A stretch of DNA of 64,000 nt from the NCBI GenBank assembly GCA_009842675.1, contig VYEX01000002.1, positions 88,018-152,017 on the forward strand. The letters are read 5' to 3'. Shown here piece after piece: positions 1 through 10,648 of this stretch (its first letter is position 1; each line of letters begins with the position of its first letter). The position numbers and the translations under genes are program-made. This DNA is from Acidimicrobiia bacterium (GTDB taxonomy: Bacteria; Actinomycetota; Acidimicrobiia; Acidimicrobiales; Bin134). The notes under the pieces were generated by a model. The model was not told the origin of the DNA. It saw nothing but the letters and a program-made list of their open reading frames with translations, and made no database searches.

Positions 1-313
1 CGGCCAGTACCGCGCCCACTGCGGCGGCCAGCCATAGTCCCTGCACCGCTTGCTGGGCGGCCCGGTAATGGTCTCCCGCGCCAATCAGCCGCCCCACCGC
101 GGCGGTGGTCCCGTAGGCCAGGAAAATGAACAGCGACAGGGCCCCCAACAGCACTTGCGAGGCCACCGCCAGCCCGCCCAAATGAGGAGTGCCCAAGTGC
201 CCCACCACCGCGGTGTCGGCCAGGGTGTAAAGCGGCTCGGCGATCAGCGCGCCCAGAGCGGGAATCGCCAACCGGGCGATCTCCCGGTCATAGGGCGACT
301 TCCGCAAACCCAT
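1..313 (-). CDS. MATE family efflux transporter, N-terminal part (cut by window edge)
   Basis: The reverse strand opens with MGLRKSPYDREIARLAIPA and continues through hydrophobic segments containing EPLYTLADTAVVGHLG, the N-terminal signature of MATE (DinF/NorM type) Na+/H+-coupled multidrug exporters. About 104 residues are present and the rest lies beyond position 1. The start ATG at 313 gives the usual MATE N-terminus with the first helix about 10 residues in. It is divergent from ilvD with a 42-nt gap. The family call is firm; the exported substrate is unknown. Confidence 0.85.
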   Translation of the reverse strand, partial: MGLRKSPYDREIARLAIPALGALIAEPLYTLADTAVVGHLGTPHLGGLAVASQVLLGALSLFIFLAYGTTAAVGRLIGAGDHYRAAQQAVQGLWLAAAVGAVLA

Positions 314-343
314 TTGCCCTCTAATCTGCGCCATCCCACTAGG

Positions 344-349
344 TAGCCT
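344..349 (+). promoter_or_regulatory. Leaderless-type -10 box of ilvD
   Basis: TAGCCT lies 6 nt before the ilvD ATG, so transcription would start at or next to the start codon. The same TANNNT-to-start spacing recurs before many other genes in this window. Confidence 0.5.
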
Positions 350-355
350 GTCGCT

Positions 356-2032
356 ATGAGCGACATGAAGCCACGTTCACATGAGGTCACTTCCGGGGCT
401 GAGCGGGCCCCGGCGAGGGCCATGCTGCGGGCGGTGGGCATGACCGACGACGACTGGGACAAGCCCCAGGTGGGGGTGGCGTCGTCGTGGAACGAGGTGA
501 CCCCTTGCAATCTGCCGCTGGACCGCCTGGCCAAGCGGGCCAAGCAGGGCGTGCGCGACGCCGGCGGATTCCCCATCGAGTTCAACACCATTGCCGTGTC
601 CGACGGCATCTCCATGGGCCACGAGGGGATGCGGGCCTCGTTGGTGAGCCGGGAGATCATTACCGACTCGGTGGAGGCAGTTATGCACGCCGAGCGCCTG
701 GACGCTTTCGTCAGTTTCGCGGGTTGCGACAAGTCGCTTCCCGGCATGCTTATGGCCGCCGCCCGGCTCAACCTGCCGTCGGTGTTCGTTTATGGCGGGT
801 CCATCCTCCCCGGACAGCACAACGGCAAGGTGCTCGACATCGTGAGCGTGTTCGAGGCGGTGGGCGCTCACGCGGTGGGCGCCATCGACGATGAGGAGCT
901 CGACGCCATCGAGCGCAACGCGTGTCCCACCGAGGGCTCCTGCGCGGGGATGTTCACGGCCAACACCATGGCGTCGATCGGGGAGGCGCTGGGCATGTCT
1001 CTGCCGGGTAGCGCTTCGGCCGCTGCCGTCGACCGCCGTCGCGACGACTACAGCTATGCCAGCGGCACCGCGGTGATCGGACTGTTGCGAGACAACATCC
1101 GTCCCCGCACCATCATGTCCAAGGGAGCCTTCGAGAACGCCATCGCGGTGACCATGGCCTTGGGTGGATCTACCAACGCAGTGCTGCACCTGCTGGCCAT
1201 CGCCTGGGAGGCCGGTGTGGAGCTGGAGCTCGACGACTTCAACAAGGTGGCGGCCCGGGTTCCCCATTTGGCCGACACCAAGCCCCACGGGCAGTACCAC
1301 ATGGCCGACATCGACCGCATCGGCGGGGTCCCCGTGGTGATGAAGATGCTGCTGGAAGAGGGCCTGCTTCACGGCGATGAGATCACCGTCACGGGCAAGA
1401 CCATGGCCGAGAACCTTGCCCTGCTGGACCCGCCCGGACCGGACGGAGATGTGATTCATGGTCTGGACGACCCGCTTCACGATGTGGGCGGAATAGCAGT
1501 GCTAACCGGTTCTCTGGCCCCCAACGGAGCGGTGCTGAAGGTGGCCGGCATCGACTTCGACCATTTCGAGGGCCGGGCCCGAGTGTTCGATGGGGAAGAC
1601 ACGGCCATGGACGCGGTGCTGAACGGGCGTATCGAGGCTGGCGACATCGTGGTGATCCGCTACGAAGGTCCCAAGGGCGGTCCCGGCATGAGGGAGATGC
1701 TGGCCATTACCGGCGCTATGAAGGGCGCGGGCCGCGGCGGAGACGCTGCCCTGGTTACCGACGGCCGATTCTCGGGGGGCACCCACGGGTTCTGCGTGGG
1801 CCACGTGGCCCCTGAGGCCACCGAAGGCGGGCCGATTGCCCTGGTGGCCGAGGGTGACCGGATTCGAATAGACGTTCGGGACCATTCCATCGACCTTCTG
1901 GTGGACGAGGCCACCCTGGCCGAACGCCAGGCCAACTGGAAGCCGCCTGAACCCCGCTACACCAAAGGCGTGCTGGCCAAATACGCCCGCCTGGCTCAGG
2001 GGGCCGAGAAGGGCGCCATCACTGAGGCCTAG
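356..2032 (+). CDS. ilvD: Dihydroxy-acid dehydratase
   Basis: This enzyme dehydrates 2,3-dihydroxy-isovalerate and 2,3-dihydroxy-3-methylvalerate to the 2-keto acids that precede valine, leucine and isoleucine. At 558 aa it has normal family length. Visible hallmarks are Cys51 (EVTPCN), Cys124 in AGCDKS and Cys196 in [12 protein letters not shown], the three Fe-S cluster ligands of the IlvD/Edd family. It lies upstream of ilvBNC but is separated by an opposite-strand gene, so it has its own promoter; a TAGCCT box 6 nt before the ATG suggests a leaderless transcript. Its 3' end overlaps the convergent NadD-like gene by 14 nt. Confidence 0.97.
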   Translation: MSDMKPRSHEVTSGAERAPARAMLRAVGMTDDDWDKPQVGVASSWNEVTPCNLPLDRLAKRAKQGVRDAGGFPIEFNTIAVSDGISMGHEGMRASLVSREIITDSVEAVMHAERLDAFVSFAGCDKSLPGMLMAAARLNLPSVFVYGGSILPGQHNGKVLDIVSVFEAVGAHAVGAIDDEELDAIERNACPTEGSCAGMFTANTMASIGEALGMSLPGSASAAAVDRRRDDYSYASGTAVIGLLRDNIRPRTIMSKGAFENAIAVTMALGGSTNAVLHLLAIAWEAGVELELDDFNKVAARVPHLADTKPHGQYHMADIDRIGGVPVVMKMLLEEGLLHGDEITVTGKTMAENLALLDPPGPDGDVIHGLDDPLHDVGGIAVLTGSLAPNGAVLKVAGIDFDHFEGRARVFDGEDTAMDAVLNGRIEAGDIVVIRYEGPKGGPGMREMLAITGAMKGAGRGGDAALVTDGRFSGGTHGFCVGHVAPEATEGGPIALVAEGDRIRIDVRDHSIDLLVDEATLAERQANWKPPEPRYTKGVLAKYARLAQGAEKGAITEA

Positions 2033-2594
2033 CAGAGCGGCCATACAGATCGGGGTCAGACCAAGCGCCGGTGGCCTCGTCGAAAGCCCGGGCCGCGGGG
2101 GTCATCCACTCCAACCGACCTTGGCGGGCGCCGCTGGAAGACACTTCGACCAGCTCTGGGGCGATGTCCAACTCCGCGCCGCTTGGCACCACGAACGGTG
2201 GTCGAGGAGCGACGGCCAGTTCCAACCCAAGCAGGGATTCCACTGCCCGGTCGCGGGCCTCGACCGAATTCCCGTAGAACGCCGGGTCTTGCACTTGGGC
2301 CCACTTGTCGGCGCCCATCACCACCACGTGATACCCCTGGGCGATGTCGACGAGGAGCTGATGGTCGGTGACCACCACCTCCACGCTGTCGATGCCAGCC
2401 ACCGAAGCCTCCAGCACTGCAATGCGGTCCTCGAACGGGGGGACCACCGTTAGCTCCTTGCCCAGCGCCACTCGCGACACCGCCAGGTCCACCCGCTCGA
2501 GCCCCCGTTGCCGCGCCGCTGCCTGGGCGATGGCCAGGTGGCCGATGGTGGGCGGGTTGAACGAACCGGGATACACCCCAAACCGTCTTGTCAC
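2019..2594 (-). CDS. NadD-like nucleotidyltransferase
   Basis: A 191-aa protein of the nucleotidyltransferase (cytidylyltransferase-like) superfamily. The N-terminal [18 protein letters not shown] carries the (H/T)xGH nucleotide-binding motif, VVVMGADKW fits the middle of the NadD fold, and VEVSSSGAR resembles the C-terminal ISxTxxR motif. The likely reaction is adenylylation of nicotinate mononucleotide or a related nucleotide. The start is a GTG (GTG ACA AGA CGG) at 2594. It is convergent with and overlaps ilvD by 14 nt. It is not in the usual obg-proB-nadD neighbourhood, so it may be a paralogue with a different substrate; the symbol is withheld for that reason. Confidence 0.75.
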   Translation of the reverse strand: MTRRFGVYPGSFNPPTIGHLAIAQAAARQRGLERVDLAVSRVALGKELTVVPPFEDRIAVLEASVAGIDSVEVVVTDHQLLVDIAQGYHVVVMGADKWAQVQDPAFYGNSVEARDRAVESLLGLELAVAPRPPFVVPSGAELDIAPELVEVSSSGARQGRLEWMTPAARAFDEATGAWSDPDLYGRSARPQ

Positions 2595-2628
2595 AAGCAG
2601 GCCCTAGCGTTCATACTGGTGGCATCCT

Positions 2629-2676
2629 ATGAAGCGCCATCCCCACACCGGAGCGATTCTCGTAGTACGCCTTTAG
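2629..2676 (+). CDS. ilvBNC leader peptide (attenuation)
   Basis: A 15-codon frame reads MKRHPHTGAILVVRL and ends in TAG. Five of the last seven codons encode Ile, Leu, Val, Val and Leu, the end products of the downstream operon. It sits about 95 nt before ilvB and its stop codon touches the first strand of a strong hairpin. This is the layout of ribosome-mediated attenuation: low charging of Ile/Leu/Val tRNAs would stall the ribosome on ATT CTC GTA GTA and alter the downstream fold. The codon run and position are seen; the mechanism is inferred from known ilv leaders. Confidence 0.8.
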   Translation: MKRHPHTGAILVVRL

Positions 2677-2710
2677 CGCGCGGTCCCGGCTCGGCCCGGG
2701 GACCGAGCGC
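2676..2710 (+). promoter_or_regulatory. ilv attenuator hairpin 1 (pause or competing stem)
   Basis: The arms 2676-2687 and 2699-2710 pair over 12 positions with one mismatch, around an 11-nt loop. The stem begins at the last base of the leader-peptide stop codon, so a terminating or stalled ribosome would decide whether it forms. Confidence 0.65.
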
Positions 2711-2714
2711 TACC

Positions 2715-2738
2715 GACCTCCCACACTGGGAGGTCTTT
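2715..2738 (+). terminator. ilvBNC attenuator terminator
   Basis: GACCTCCC (2715-2722) and GGGAGGTC (2728-2735) form a perfect 8-bp stem with a 5-nt loop, followed by TTT. It lies between the leader peptide and ilvB, where premature termination would reduce expression of the operon when branched-chain amino acids are plentiful. The U-tract is short, as is common in high-GC bacteria. Confidence 0.7.
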
Positions 2739-2771
2739 CCATTTGGGAGAAGCCCGAAAGGTTGATCCAAC

Positions 2772-4507
2772 ATGAAAATGAACGGCGGACAAGCCCTTAT
2801 GAAGGCCCTCGAGAACGAGGGCGTGGACATCTTGTTCGGGCTGCCCGGCGGGGCCATCCTGCCGGTGTATGACCCGCTGATCGACTCCTCCATCCGCCAT
2901 GTGCTGGTGCGCCACGAACAGGGCGCCGGCCACATGGCCGAGGGGTACGCCCACGCCACCGGCCGCCCCGGCGTGGCCATGGTCACCTCAGGACCAGCGG
3001 CCACCAACATCGTCACCCCGCTGTGCGATGCCTACATGGACTCCATCCCCATGGTGGTGGTGACCGGCCAGGTTCCCTACGCCGCCATCGGCACCGACGC
3101 ATTCCAAGAATGCGACACCACCGGCATCACCATGTCGGTGACCAAGCACAACTACCTGGTGACCGAGGCGGCCGACATCCCCCAGGTGATCCACGACGCC
3201 TTCTACATCGCCACCACCGGCCGACCCGGACCCGTGCTGGTGGACATCCCCAAAGACATAGTCGACCCCAACAATCCGCGATCGGCGATGGAGTGGTACA
3301 CCCCCGACAGCCACGATCTGCCGGGATACCTCCCCAACATCGCGGGCGACGCCGAGCTCATCCGCCAGGCGGCCAAGCTCATCTGCGAGGCCGAACGCCC
3401 AGTCCTCTATACCGGGGGCGGCATCTTGAAGTCCCGGGGGGCGGAGGCCCTGTTGGAGCTGGCCGAGATGACCGGCATCCACGTGGTCACCACGCTGATG
3501 AACCGGGGAGGCTTCCCCGACGACCATCCGCTGTGTTTGGGCATGCCCGGCATGCACGGCAACTACACCGCGGTCACCGCCATGCAGGAGGCCGACCTGC
3601 TCATTGCGCTGGGCGCCCGCTTCGATGATCGGGTTACCGGCAAAGTGGGCGAGTTTGCCCCCTTGGCCAAGGTCATCCATGTGGATATCGACAGCGCCGA
3701 GTTGGGCAAGGTGCGCCGTCCTGATGTGGCCATCCAGGGCGATTGCCGGGTGGTCACTGAGGAACTGGTCAAGGCGCTCAAGGAGATGGGGGGCAGCGAT
3801 GCTCAGCCCGATCGGAACCAATGGCGGTCCCGGATCAGCGGCTGGCAGGAGCGATTCCCGTTGACCTATGAGCAGTCCAAGGGCGACGAGCTGCTGAAGC
3901 CACAGTACGTGCTGGAACAGCTCAGGGATTCCACCCCCGACGACACCATCGTGGCCTCGGGAGTGGGCCAGCACCAGATGTGGACCAGTCAATATTGGAA
4001 GTTCAACCACCCCTACACCTGGGTTAACTCGGGCGGCTTGGGCACGATGGGGTTCGCCATTCCCGCGGCCATCGGAGCCAAGGCGGGCCGACCGGACCGA
4101 ATGGTGTGGGCCGTGGACGGCGACGGCTGCTTCCAGATGACGGCACAAGAGCTGGTCACTGCGGCCACCGAGGGCTTCCCCATCAAGGTGGCCTTGATCA
4201 ACAATGCCTATTTGGGGATGGTCCGCCAGTGGCAGGAGATGTTCTACGAAGAGCGCTATTCCGAGGTTTACCTGACCCGCGACGTGCCCGACTACAAGAT
4301 GTGGGCCGAAGCGTTGGGCTGCGTTGGCCTAAAGGTGGAGTCGCCCGAGGAGGTTGGCCCGGCCATCGCCCAGGCCAATGAGATCAACGACCAGCCCGTG
4401 GTGGTTGAGTTCCGCTGCGAGGCCGAGGAGAACGTCTTTCCGATGGTTCCAGCGGGCATGTCCAACAGCGACGTTGTGGTCGACCCATCACAGCGAGATC
4501 GACCCCG

Positions 4508-4511
<4 letters not shown>
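2772..4511 (+). CDS. ilvB: Acetolactate synthase large subunit
   Basis: This is the catalytic subunit of acetohydroxyacid synthase, which condenses two pyruvates, or pyruvate and 2-ketobutyrate, in the first common step of branched-chain amino acid synthesis. The 579 aa match the family. The N-terminal domain has GLPGGAILPVYD and the catalytic Glu49 (VRHEQGAGHMAEGYA). The C-terminal thiamine-diphosphate motif is AVDGDGCFQM with INNAYLGMV downstream. Its ATG follows the attenuator hairpins, and its stop overlaps the ilvN start in ATGA, so the two subunits are translationally coupled. Confidence 0.97.
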
Positions 4512-6120
<1,609 letters not shown>

Positions 6121-6141
6121 TCCCCGGGCCAACCTTCGATA

Positions 6142-6157
6142 GCTGCCAAACGGCAGC
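6142..6157 (+). terminator. Weak hairpin after ilvC
   Basis: GCTGCC-AAAC-GGCAGC forms a 6-bp stem followed by the AT-rich AATTCATT. It falls in the 85-nt gap between ilvC and the sulfhydrylase gene and may end the ilv transcript, but the U-tract is poor. Confidence 0.35.
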
Positions 6158-6205
6158 AATTCATTAGTATCTACCCGGCAACTCCGAAAGGAAGAGAGAA
6201 GAGCC

Positions 6206-7519
6206 GTGAGCGAAAACTGGGGTTTTGAGACCAAGCAGATCCACTCCGGGCAGGAGCCCGATCCGGCCACCGGATCGCGGGCCGTGCCCATCTACCAGAC
6301 CACCTCCTATGTGTTCCGCGACACCGAACACGCCGCTGCGCTGTTCGGGCTGGCCGAGGTGGGCAACATCTACACCCGGATCATGAATCCCACCCAGATG
6401 GTGCTGGAGGCCCGGCTCTCCGCGCTGGAAGGCGGGACTGAGACCGCCATCGGGATCCCCGGGGCGCTGGCCATGGCCTCAGGACAGGCCGCGGAGACGC
6501 TGGCCATCTTGAACCTGGCCGAGTCGGGCGACCATGTGATTTCCTCCGCGTCGCTGTATGGCGGCACCTACAACCTTCTGCACTACACCCTGCCCAAGAT
6601 GGGCATCGAGGTGTCGTTCATCGAGGATCCCGACGACCTGGGTGCTTGGAAGAACGCCACCCAGGAGAACACCAAGGTGCTCTACGCCGAGACCATCGGC
6701 AACCCCAAAAACGACTGCCTCGACATCGAGGGCGTCGCCGCGGTGGGCCACGCCGAGGGCATCCCACTGATGGTGGACAACACGGTGCCGTCTCCCTATC
6801 TGATCCGCCCGCTGGAGCACGGGGCCGACATCGTGGTCCACTCCATGACCAAGTTCATCGGCGGCCACGGCAACTCCATCGGGGGAGTCATCATCGACGG
6901 CGGCACCTTCGACTACGGGGCCAGCGGTCGCTTCCCCAACTTCACCGAGCCCGACCCCAGCTACCACGGCCTGGCTTTCTGGCCGGCATTGGGCAACGGT
7001 TCCTTCATCATCAAGGCCCGGGTGCAACTGCTTCGGGACATCGGTGCGGCCATCTCCCCGCAGAATGCCTTCTACTTCCTCCAAGGGTTGGAGACGCTCA
7101 GCATGCGCATGGAGCGGCACTGCTCCAACGCCAACGCGGTGGTCGACTACTTGGAAGGCCACGACCAGGTGGAGTCGGTGCAATTCGGCGGCCTGTCGTC
7201 CAGCCCGTGGCACGAGCGGATGAATCACTACACCGGCGGCAAGGGCTACGGCTCGGTGCCCGCCTTCCACATCGAGGGTGGACGCGAAGCCGGTGAGAAG
7301 TTTGTGAACGCTCTCACCCTGCACAGCCATGTGGCCAACATCGGCGATGTGCGCAGCCTGGTGATCCACCCGGCGTCCACCACCCACTCCCAGCTCACCG
7401 AGGAAGAGCAGATCAGCACTGGGGTGTACCCCGGACTGGTGCGGCTCTCGGTCGGTTTGGAAACGGTGGACGACATCATCGCCGACTTGGAGCAGGGCTT
7501 CGCAGCTGCCCGCGGCTGA
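6206..7519 (+). CDS. metY: O-acetylhomoserine sulfhydrylase (Cys/Met metabolism PLP enzyme)
   Basis: A 437-aa member of the Cys/Met metabolism PLP family, of MetY length. It should make homocysteine from O-acetylhomoserine and sulfide. [20 protein letters not shown] and [10 protein letters not shown] are the family N-terminus. [13 protein letters not shown] contains the PLP-binding Lys216, and the C-terminal [14 protein letters not shown] is typical. The start is GTG at 6206, after the purine-rich Shine-Dalgarno stretch GGAAGAGAGAAG. No SAM riboswitch fold was seen upstream. Confidence 0.92.
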   Translation: MSENWGFETKQIHSGQEPDPATGSRAVPIYQTTSYVFRDTEHAAALFGLAEVGNIYTRIMNPTQMVLEARLSALEGGTETAIGIPGALAMASGQAAETLAILNLAESGDHVISSASLYGGTYNLLHYTLPKMGIEVSFIEDPDDLGAWKNATQENTKVLYAETIGNPKNDCLDIEGVAAVGHAEGIPLMVDNTVPSPYLIRPLEHGADIVVHSMTKFIGGHGNSIGGVIIDGGTFDYGASGRFPNFTEPDPSYHGLAFWPALGNGSFIIKARVQLLRDIGAAISPQNAFYFLQGLETLSMRMERHCSNANAVVDYLEGHDQVESVQFGGLSSSPWHERMNHYTGGKGYGSVPAFHIEGGREAGEKFVNALTLHSHVANIGDVRSLVIHPASTTHSQLTEEEQISTGVYPGLVRLSVGLETVDDIIADLEQGFAAARG

Positions 7520-7562
7520 CCCCGCCGCCCGCGCAACCTCTACTTCGTGCGACGATAAAGGC

Positions 7563-9137
7563 GTGCGGCTCGCCCGCTTCGTCAAGTTTGCGACTGCGCC
7601 GTTCGTGCTGACGGTGGCCTTGGCCTTGGTGGTCGCGGGCTGCAAGACCCCCGATCTCCAGGGACCGGTGGTGTCGTCGCCCGAATTGGCCACCCCCACT
7701 CCCACCCCCGAGCCTCAGGACCCGGTGGTGCCCGGACCAACGGCCGAGCCGATCCGTTCCGGGGTTAGCGACGATGTGATTCGTATCGGGGTGATTGCCG
7801 ACAGCAGCACCGGGAACCCGGTTACCGGGGGCAGCGAAGCGGCATGGCTGGCCATGCGGGCCTGGGCCCAAGCGGTGAACAGCAGCGGTGGCCTGGGGGG
7901 CCGGGACGTGGAGGTCGTCCTTTTCGACGCCAATGTGTTCGACCACCGGGCCGCCATTCAGGAGGCCTGCGAAAGCGACATCTTCGCCTTGGTGGGGTCT
8001 TATGCCCTGTTCGACGGCGATGGGGTGGACCTCTTGAACGATGAGTCCTGCCTCCTGCCCGACTTCCCGGCCGCCGCACTAAGCCCGGCTCGGCGGTTTT
8101 CACCAGTGACGTTCGTCTCCAATCCAACATCCAATACCGTTTGGCAGGCCGGTCCAGCCCAGTTCATGAGCGAGCGTTTCCCAGCCGCCGCGGCCGCGGT
8201 GGGCACGGTGGTGCTGGACATGCCGGTGGCGTTCTACCGGGCCCAGCGGGATATCGAGGCAGCCACTGCTGGAGGACTCAACTTTGCCTTTCAGGCCACG
8301 GCCGACGTGATCGACGAGGACTACGACGCGCTGGCCTCAGCCATGTTGGAAGCCCAGGTTCTGGGAATCACCTGGTCGGCCGACAGGAATCGGCTGATGG
8401 AACTGCTCCAGGCCCGGGCCCACCTTTTTGAGCAGCTGCCTACCTTCGATTTCCCTGCGCCCGAGGAGGAGCCCACCACCCTGCCCGACAGGGAGCCTGA
8501 CGACACTTCCGAAGCGGGCTCTGATGAGACGGGCGAAGGAGAGCCCACTGCGGATCCTGAAGTCGAGCCCCAGGAAGGGGAGTCAGAAGAGGAGCCCGCG
8601 GATGGGCCGACCTTCGTCCTCTGCGGCGCCGACTGCTACTCGCAGAGTTGGGCGGCCGAAGTCGCCGAACTGGGGTCGGATCTGTGGGTAAGCATCGGGG
8701 TGCTTCCCTTTGAGGAGCCGGGCGACAACGTCGAGTTGGTGAGGTACGTGCTCTTCTTGAGAGAGGAAGTGGACGAGGAGGCCGAAGTTGACCTGATCGG
8801 CCTGTCCAGCTGGGCGTCTGCGCTGCTGTTCGAAGAAGCGGTCAACCGGGCGATGTTCACCAGCGGTGGGGGACTGACCCGGGAGTTGGTGATCGAGTCG
8901 GCCCGCACCATCACCGAATGGGACGGCCGAGGTTTGCACGGGCCGACCAATCCTGCCGAGGGCATCCCGTCGCCCTGTTTCCTGCTGATGAGCCCCACCC
9001 CAAGTGGCTGGATCCGCCGTCACCCCGCCACCCCGGGCACTATGGATTGCGACCCCGACAACTTGGTGGAGCTGGTGGAATCGGCGACCTTGGGTGTCGA
9101 TCCCAGCCAGCCCAACGCGGACGAGGCGTCGTCCTAG
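7563..9137 (+). CDS. Lipoprotein, ABC-type branched-chain amino acid substrate-binding family
   Basis: A 524-aa exported lipoprotein. The signal peptide ends in a VVAGC lipobox with Cys27 as the lipidated residue, followed by a Thr/Pro linker. DDVIRIGVIADSSTG starts a Peripla_BP_6-type (Leu/Ile/Val-binding) fold, with AMRAWAQAVNSSGGLGGRDVEVV typical of that family in two adjoining parts. An acidic insert rich in Glu/Pro/Asp at about residues 300-346 interrupts the fold and is unusual. The start is GTG at 7563. No permease or ATPase genes are adjacent, so it may act as a receptor-like binding protein or with a distant transporter. Confidence 0.7.
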   Translation: MRLARFVKFATAPFVLTVALALVVAGCKTPDLQGPVVSSPELATPTPTPEPQDPVVPGPTAEPIRSGVSDDVIRIGVIADSSTGNPVTGGSEAAWLAMRAWAQAVNSSGGLGGRDVEVVLFDANVFDHRAAIQEACESDIFALVGSYALFDGDGVDLLNDESCLLPDFPAAALSPARRFSPVTFVSNPTSNTVWQAGPAQFMSERFPAAAAAVGTVVLDMPVAFYRAQRDIEAATAGGLNFAFQATADVIDEDYDALASAMLEAQVLGITWSADRNRLMELLQARAHLFEQLPTFDFPAPEEEPTTLPDREPDDTSEAGSDETGEGEPTADPEVEPQEGESEEEPADGPTFVLCGADCYSQSWAAEVAELGSDLWVSIGVLPFEEPGDNVELVRYVLFLREEVDEEAEVDLIGLSSWASALLFEEAVNRAMFTSGGGLTRELVIESARTITEWDGRGLHGPTNPAEGIPSPCFLLMSPTPSGWIRRHPATPGTMDCDPDNLVELVESATLGVDPSQPNADEASS

Positions 9138-9164
9138 TGGTGTGCCCCCAGGAGCTGACTGATC

Positions 9165-10607
9165 TCAGTTCCCGCTGACGAATTCGCTGTTCTCGGAGTC
9201 CCAGTAGAGCCGGACAAGCGGTGCGTTGTCAGCGCTGTACTTGCCTTCGCCGAGCGAGGCGGAGGTAGTGCCGGTGAGATCGAATGAACCCAGCCCTCGA
9301 GCGGCCTCGAGGAACGATTCTTGGGTGAGCACCGGACCAGCGGCGGTGGCGATGGCAACGAAGAGCTCAACACCACGACATGACCGGATAGTGGGGGGGA
9401 GGTTGTTGGGCCTCGGGTTGGGGACATTGACGTTGACTATGTTGCCGCTGCGGGTTTCATAGTTCTCGACGCATTCTCGAACGCCGGCTTCGCCGGCGTT
9501 GTAATAGTCCTGGAGCGTCGGGAAGCCGTAGGCATACAAGTCGACCTGGCTTGGGTCGTAGCCGAGTTCGACATACCCCGCCTTGCTGACCGAATCGGTG
9601 ATGACCGCCAGATCGCTTCCGGCCCGCTCCACGCCTCCAACCGCTCCGTAGCCAGCAGTATTGAAGGCCAAGACGGCGTCTACACCATCAGCTTCTGCTC
9701 GTTCGATCCAGACGTCGACTTCTGCTTCCCCTGCCGGGACATCACCGGGTGGCGCAGTTCCGGACACCGCTCGGGTCACGGTGCCGCCGGCAGCTTCAAC
9801 CAGCTCCTGCACCGGCCCAAGGAGGGACTCGTCATCGTTCGATGCATGGATCTGGATCTTCCGACCGTCGATCAGCCCATCAGCCTTGGCAGCATTGACG
9901 AGACTGGCGATCCTCTCGATGAGCCCCCCCTGAGTGGTAAAGAGCAGCCCGCCGCTTCGCCCTAGGACGTCGGGTGCCATCTCGGCCGTGTTAACAGCCA
10001 GTACCCCGTACAGCTCGGTGTAGCAGAGCACTCCGTCCCAGAGGACGAAACCCACGAACGCGAAGACTTCCTCGTCTTCGATGAACTCCACGCACACTGC
10101 CTCGATGGCAGAATCGTCGACTGGCGAGTATTGCCCGAACACCGGTACCAACAGTCGCCCATTGACCCCTCCGGCATCGTTGGCCCTGTCGATGGCCGCC
10201 TGCCACTGGGCCTCGTGGTCGCCGTTGTCGATGCCGAATTCGGTGACGTCGACGAATCCGACGCCGATCTTGATCTCAGTCTCGGTGACGCCGCGGTACG
10301 ACGCGGTGAGCACTACTGGCTCGGGCTCGGGCTCCTCGGGGGCTGTCTCTTCAGGCGCAGCCTCTTTGGGCTCGGCGTCTTCGGGTTCAGCGGGTTCGGG
10401 CTCGCCCTCCTCGGGTTCTGGGGCCTGAGGCTCGACCTCGGATTCGGCTTCTTCCGATTCGGTGTCTTGGGGCTCGGGTGCTTCGGGTTCAGCCTCTTCG
10501 GCACTCACCGGTGGGGCATCGCCCCCCGAACCGTCATCGTCGTTGCCTCCGCAAGCTGCCGCCACCAGCGCTAATGCGAGAACCAGAGCCAGAATCCATC
10601 GCCGCAT
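9165..10607 (-). CDS. Lipoprotein with acidic Pro/Glu linker, substrate-binding family
   Basis: The predicted protein has 480 aa. MRRWILALVLALALVAAACG is a lipoprotein signal with Cys19 as the lipidated residue. Residues 31-98 form a low-complexity Glu/Pro/Ala linker made of imperfect EPEE/PEPE/AEPE units, probably spanning the cell-envelope surface. From about residue 102 (YRGVTETEIKIGVGF) there is a Peripla_BP_6-type ligand-binding fold. The start at 10607 was chosen because the signal peptide then begins properly with MRR. It is convergent with the previous lipoprotein and shares the fold, so the two are diverged paralogues. Confidence 0.7.
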   Translation of the reverse strand: MRRWILALVLALALVAAACGGNDDDGSGGDAPPVSAEEAEPEAPEPQDTESEEAESEVEPQAPEPEEGEPEPAEPEDAEPKEAAPEETAPEEPEPEPVVLTASYRGVTETEIKIGVGFVDVTEFGIDNGDHEAQWQAAIDRANDAGGVNGRLLVPVFGQYSPVDDSAIEAVCVEFIEDEEVFAFVGFVLWDGVLCYTELYGVLAVNTAEMAPDVLGRSGGLLFTTQGGLIERIASLVNAAKADGLIDGRKIQIHASNDDESLLGPVQELVEAAGGTVTRAVSGTAPPGDVPAGEAEVDVWIERAEADGVDAVLAFNTAGYGAVGGVERAGSDLAVITDSVSKAGYVELGYDPSQVDLYAYGFPTLQDYYNAGEAGVRECVENYETRSGNIVNVNVPNPRPNNLPPTIRSCRGVELFVAIATAAGPVLTQESFLEAARGLGSFDLTGTTSASLGEGKYSADNAPLVRLYWDSENSEFVSGN

Positions 10608-10648
10608 CTTCCTGTCCCCCCGAATCTTGCTGAGCAAAGGGTAGTCAA

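Noticed and set aside
377-1480. Long open frame antisense to ilvD
   Set aside because: Low-complexity His/Gly/Arg-rich translation opposite a certain gene; a high-GC artefact. The same holds for antisense frames at 2988-4148, 5434-6291 and 6479-7705.
9152-9171. Hairpin GAGCTGA/TCAGTTC between the two convergent lipoproteins
   Set aside because: Seven pairs with one G.U but no U-tract on either strand, and it overlaps a stop codon; too weak to list as a terminator.
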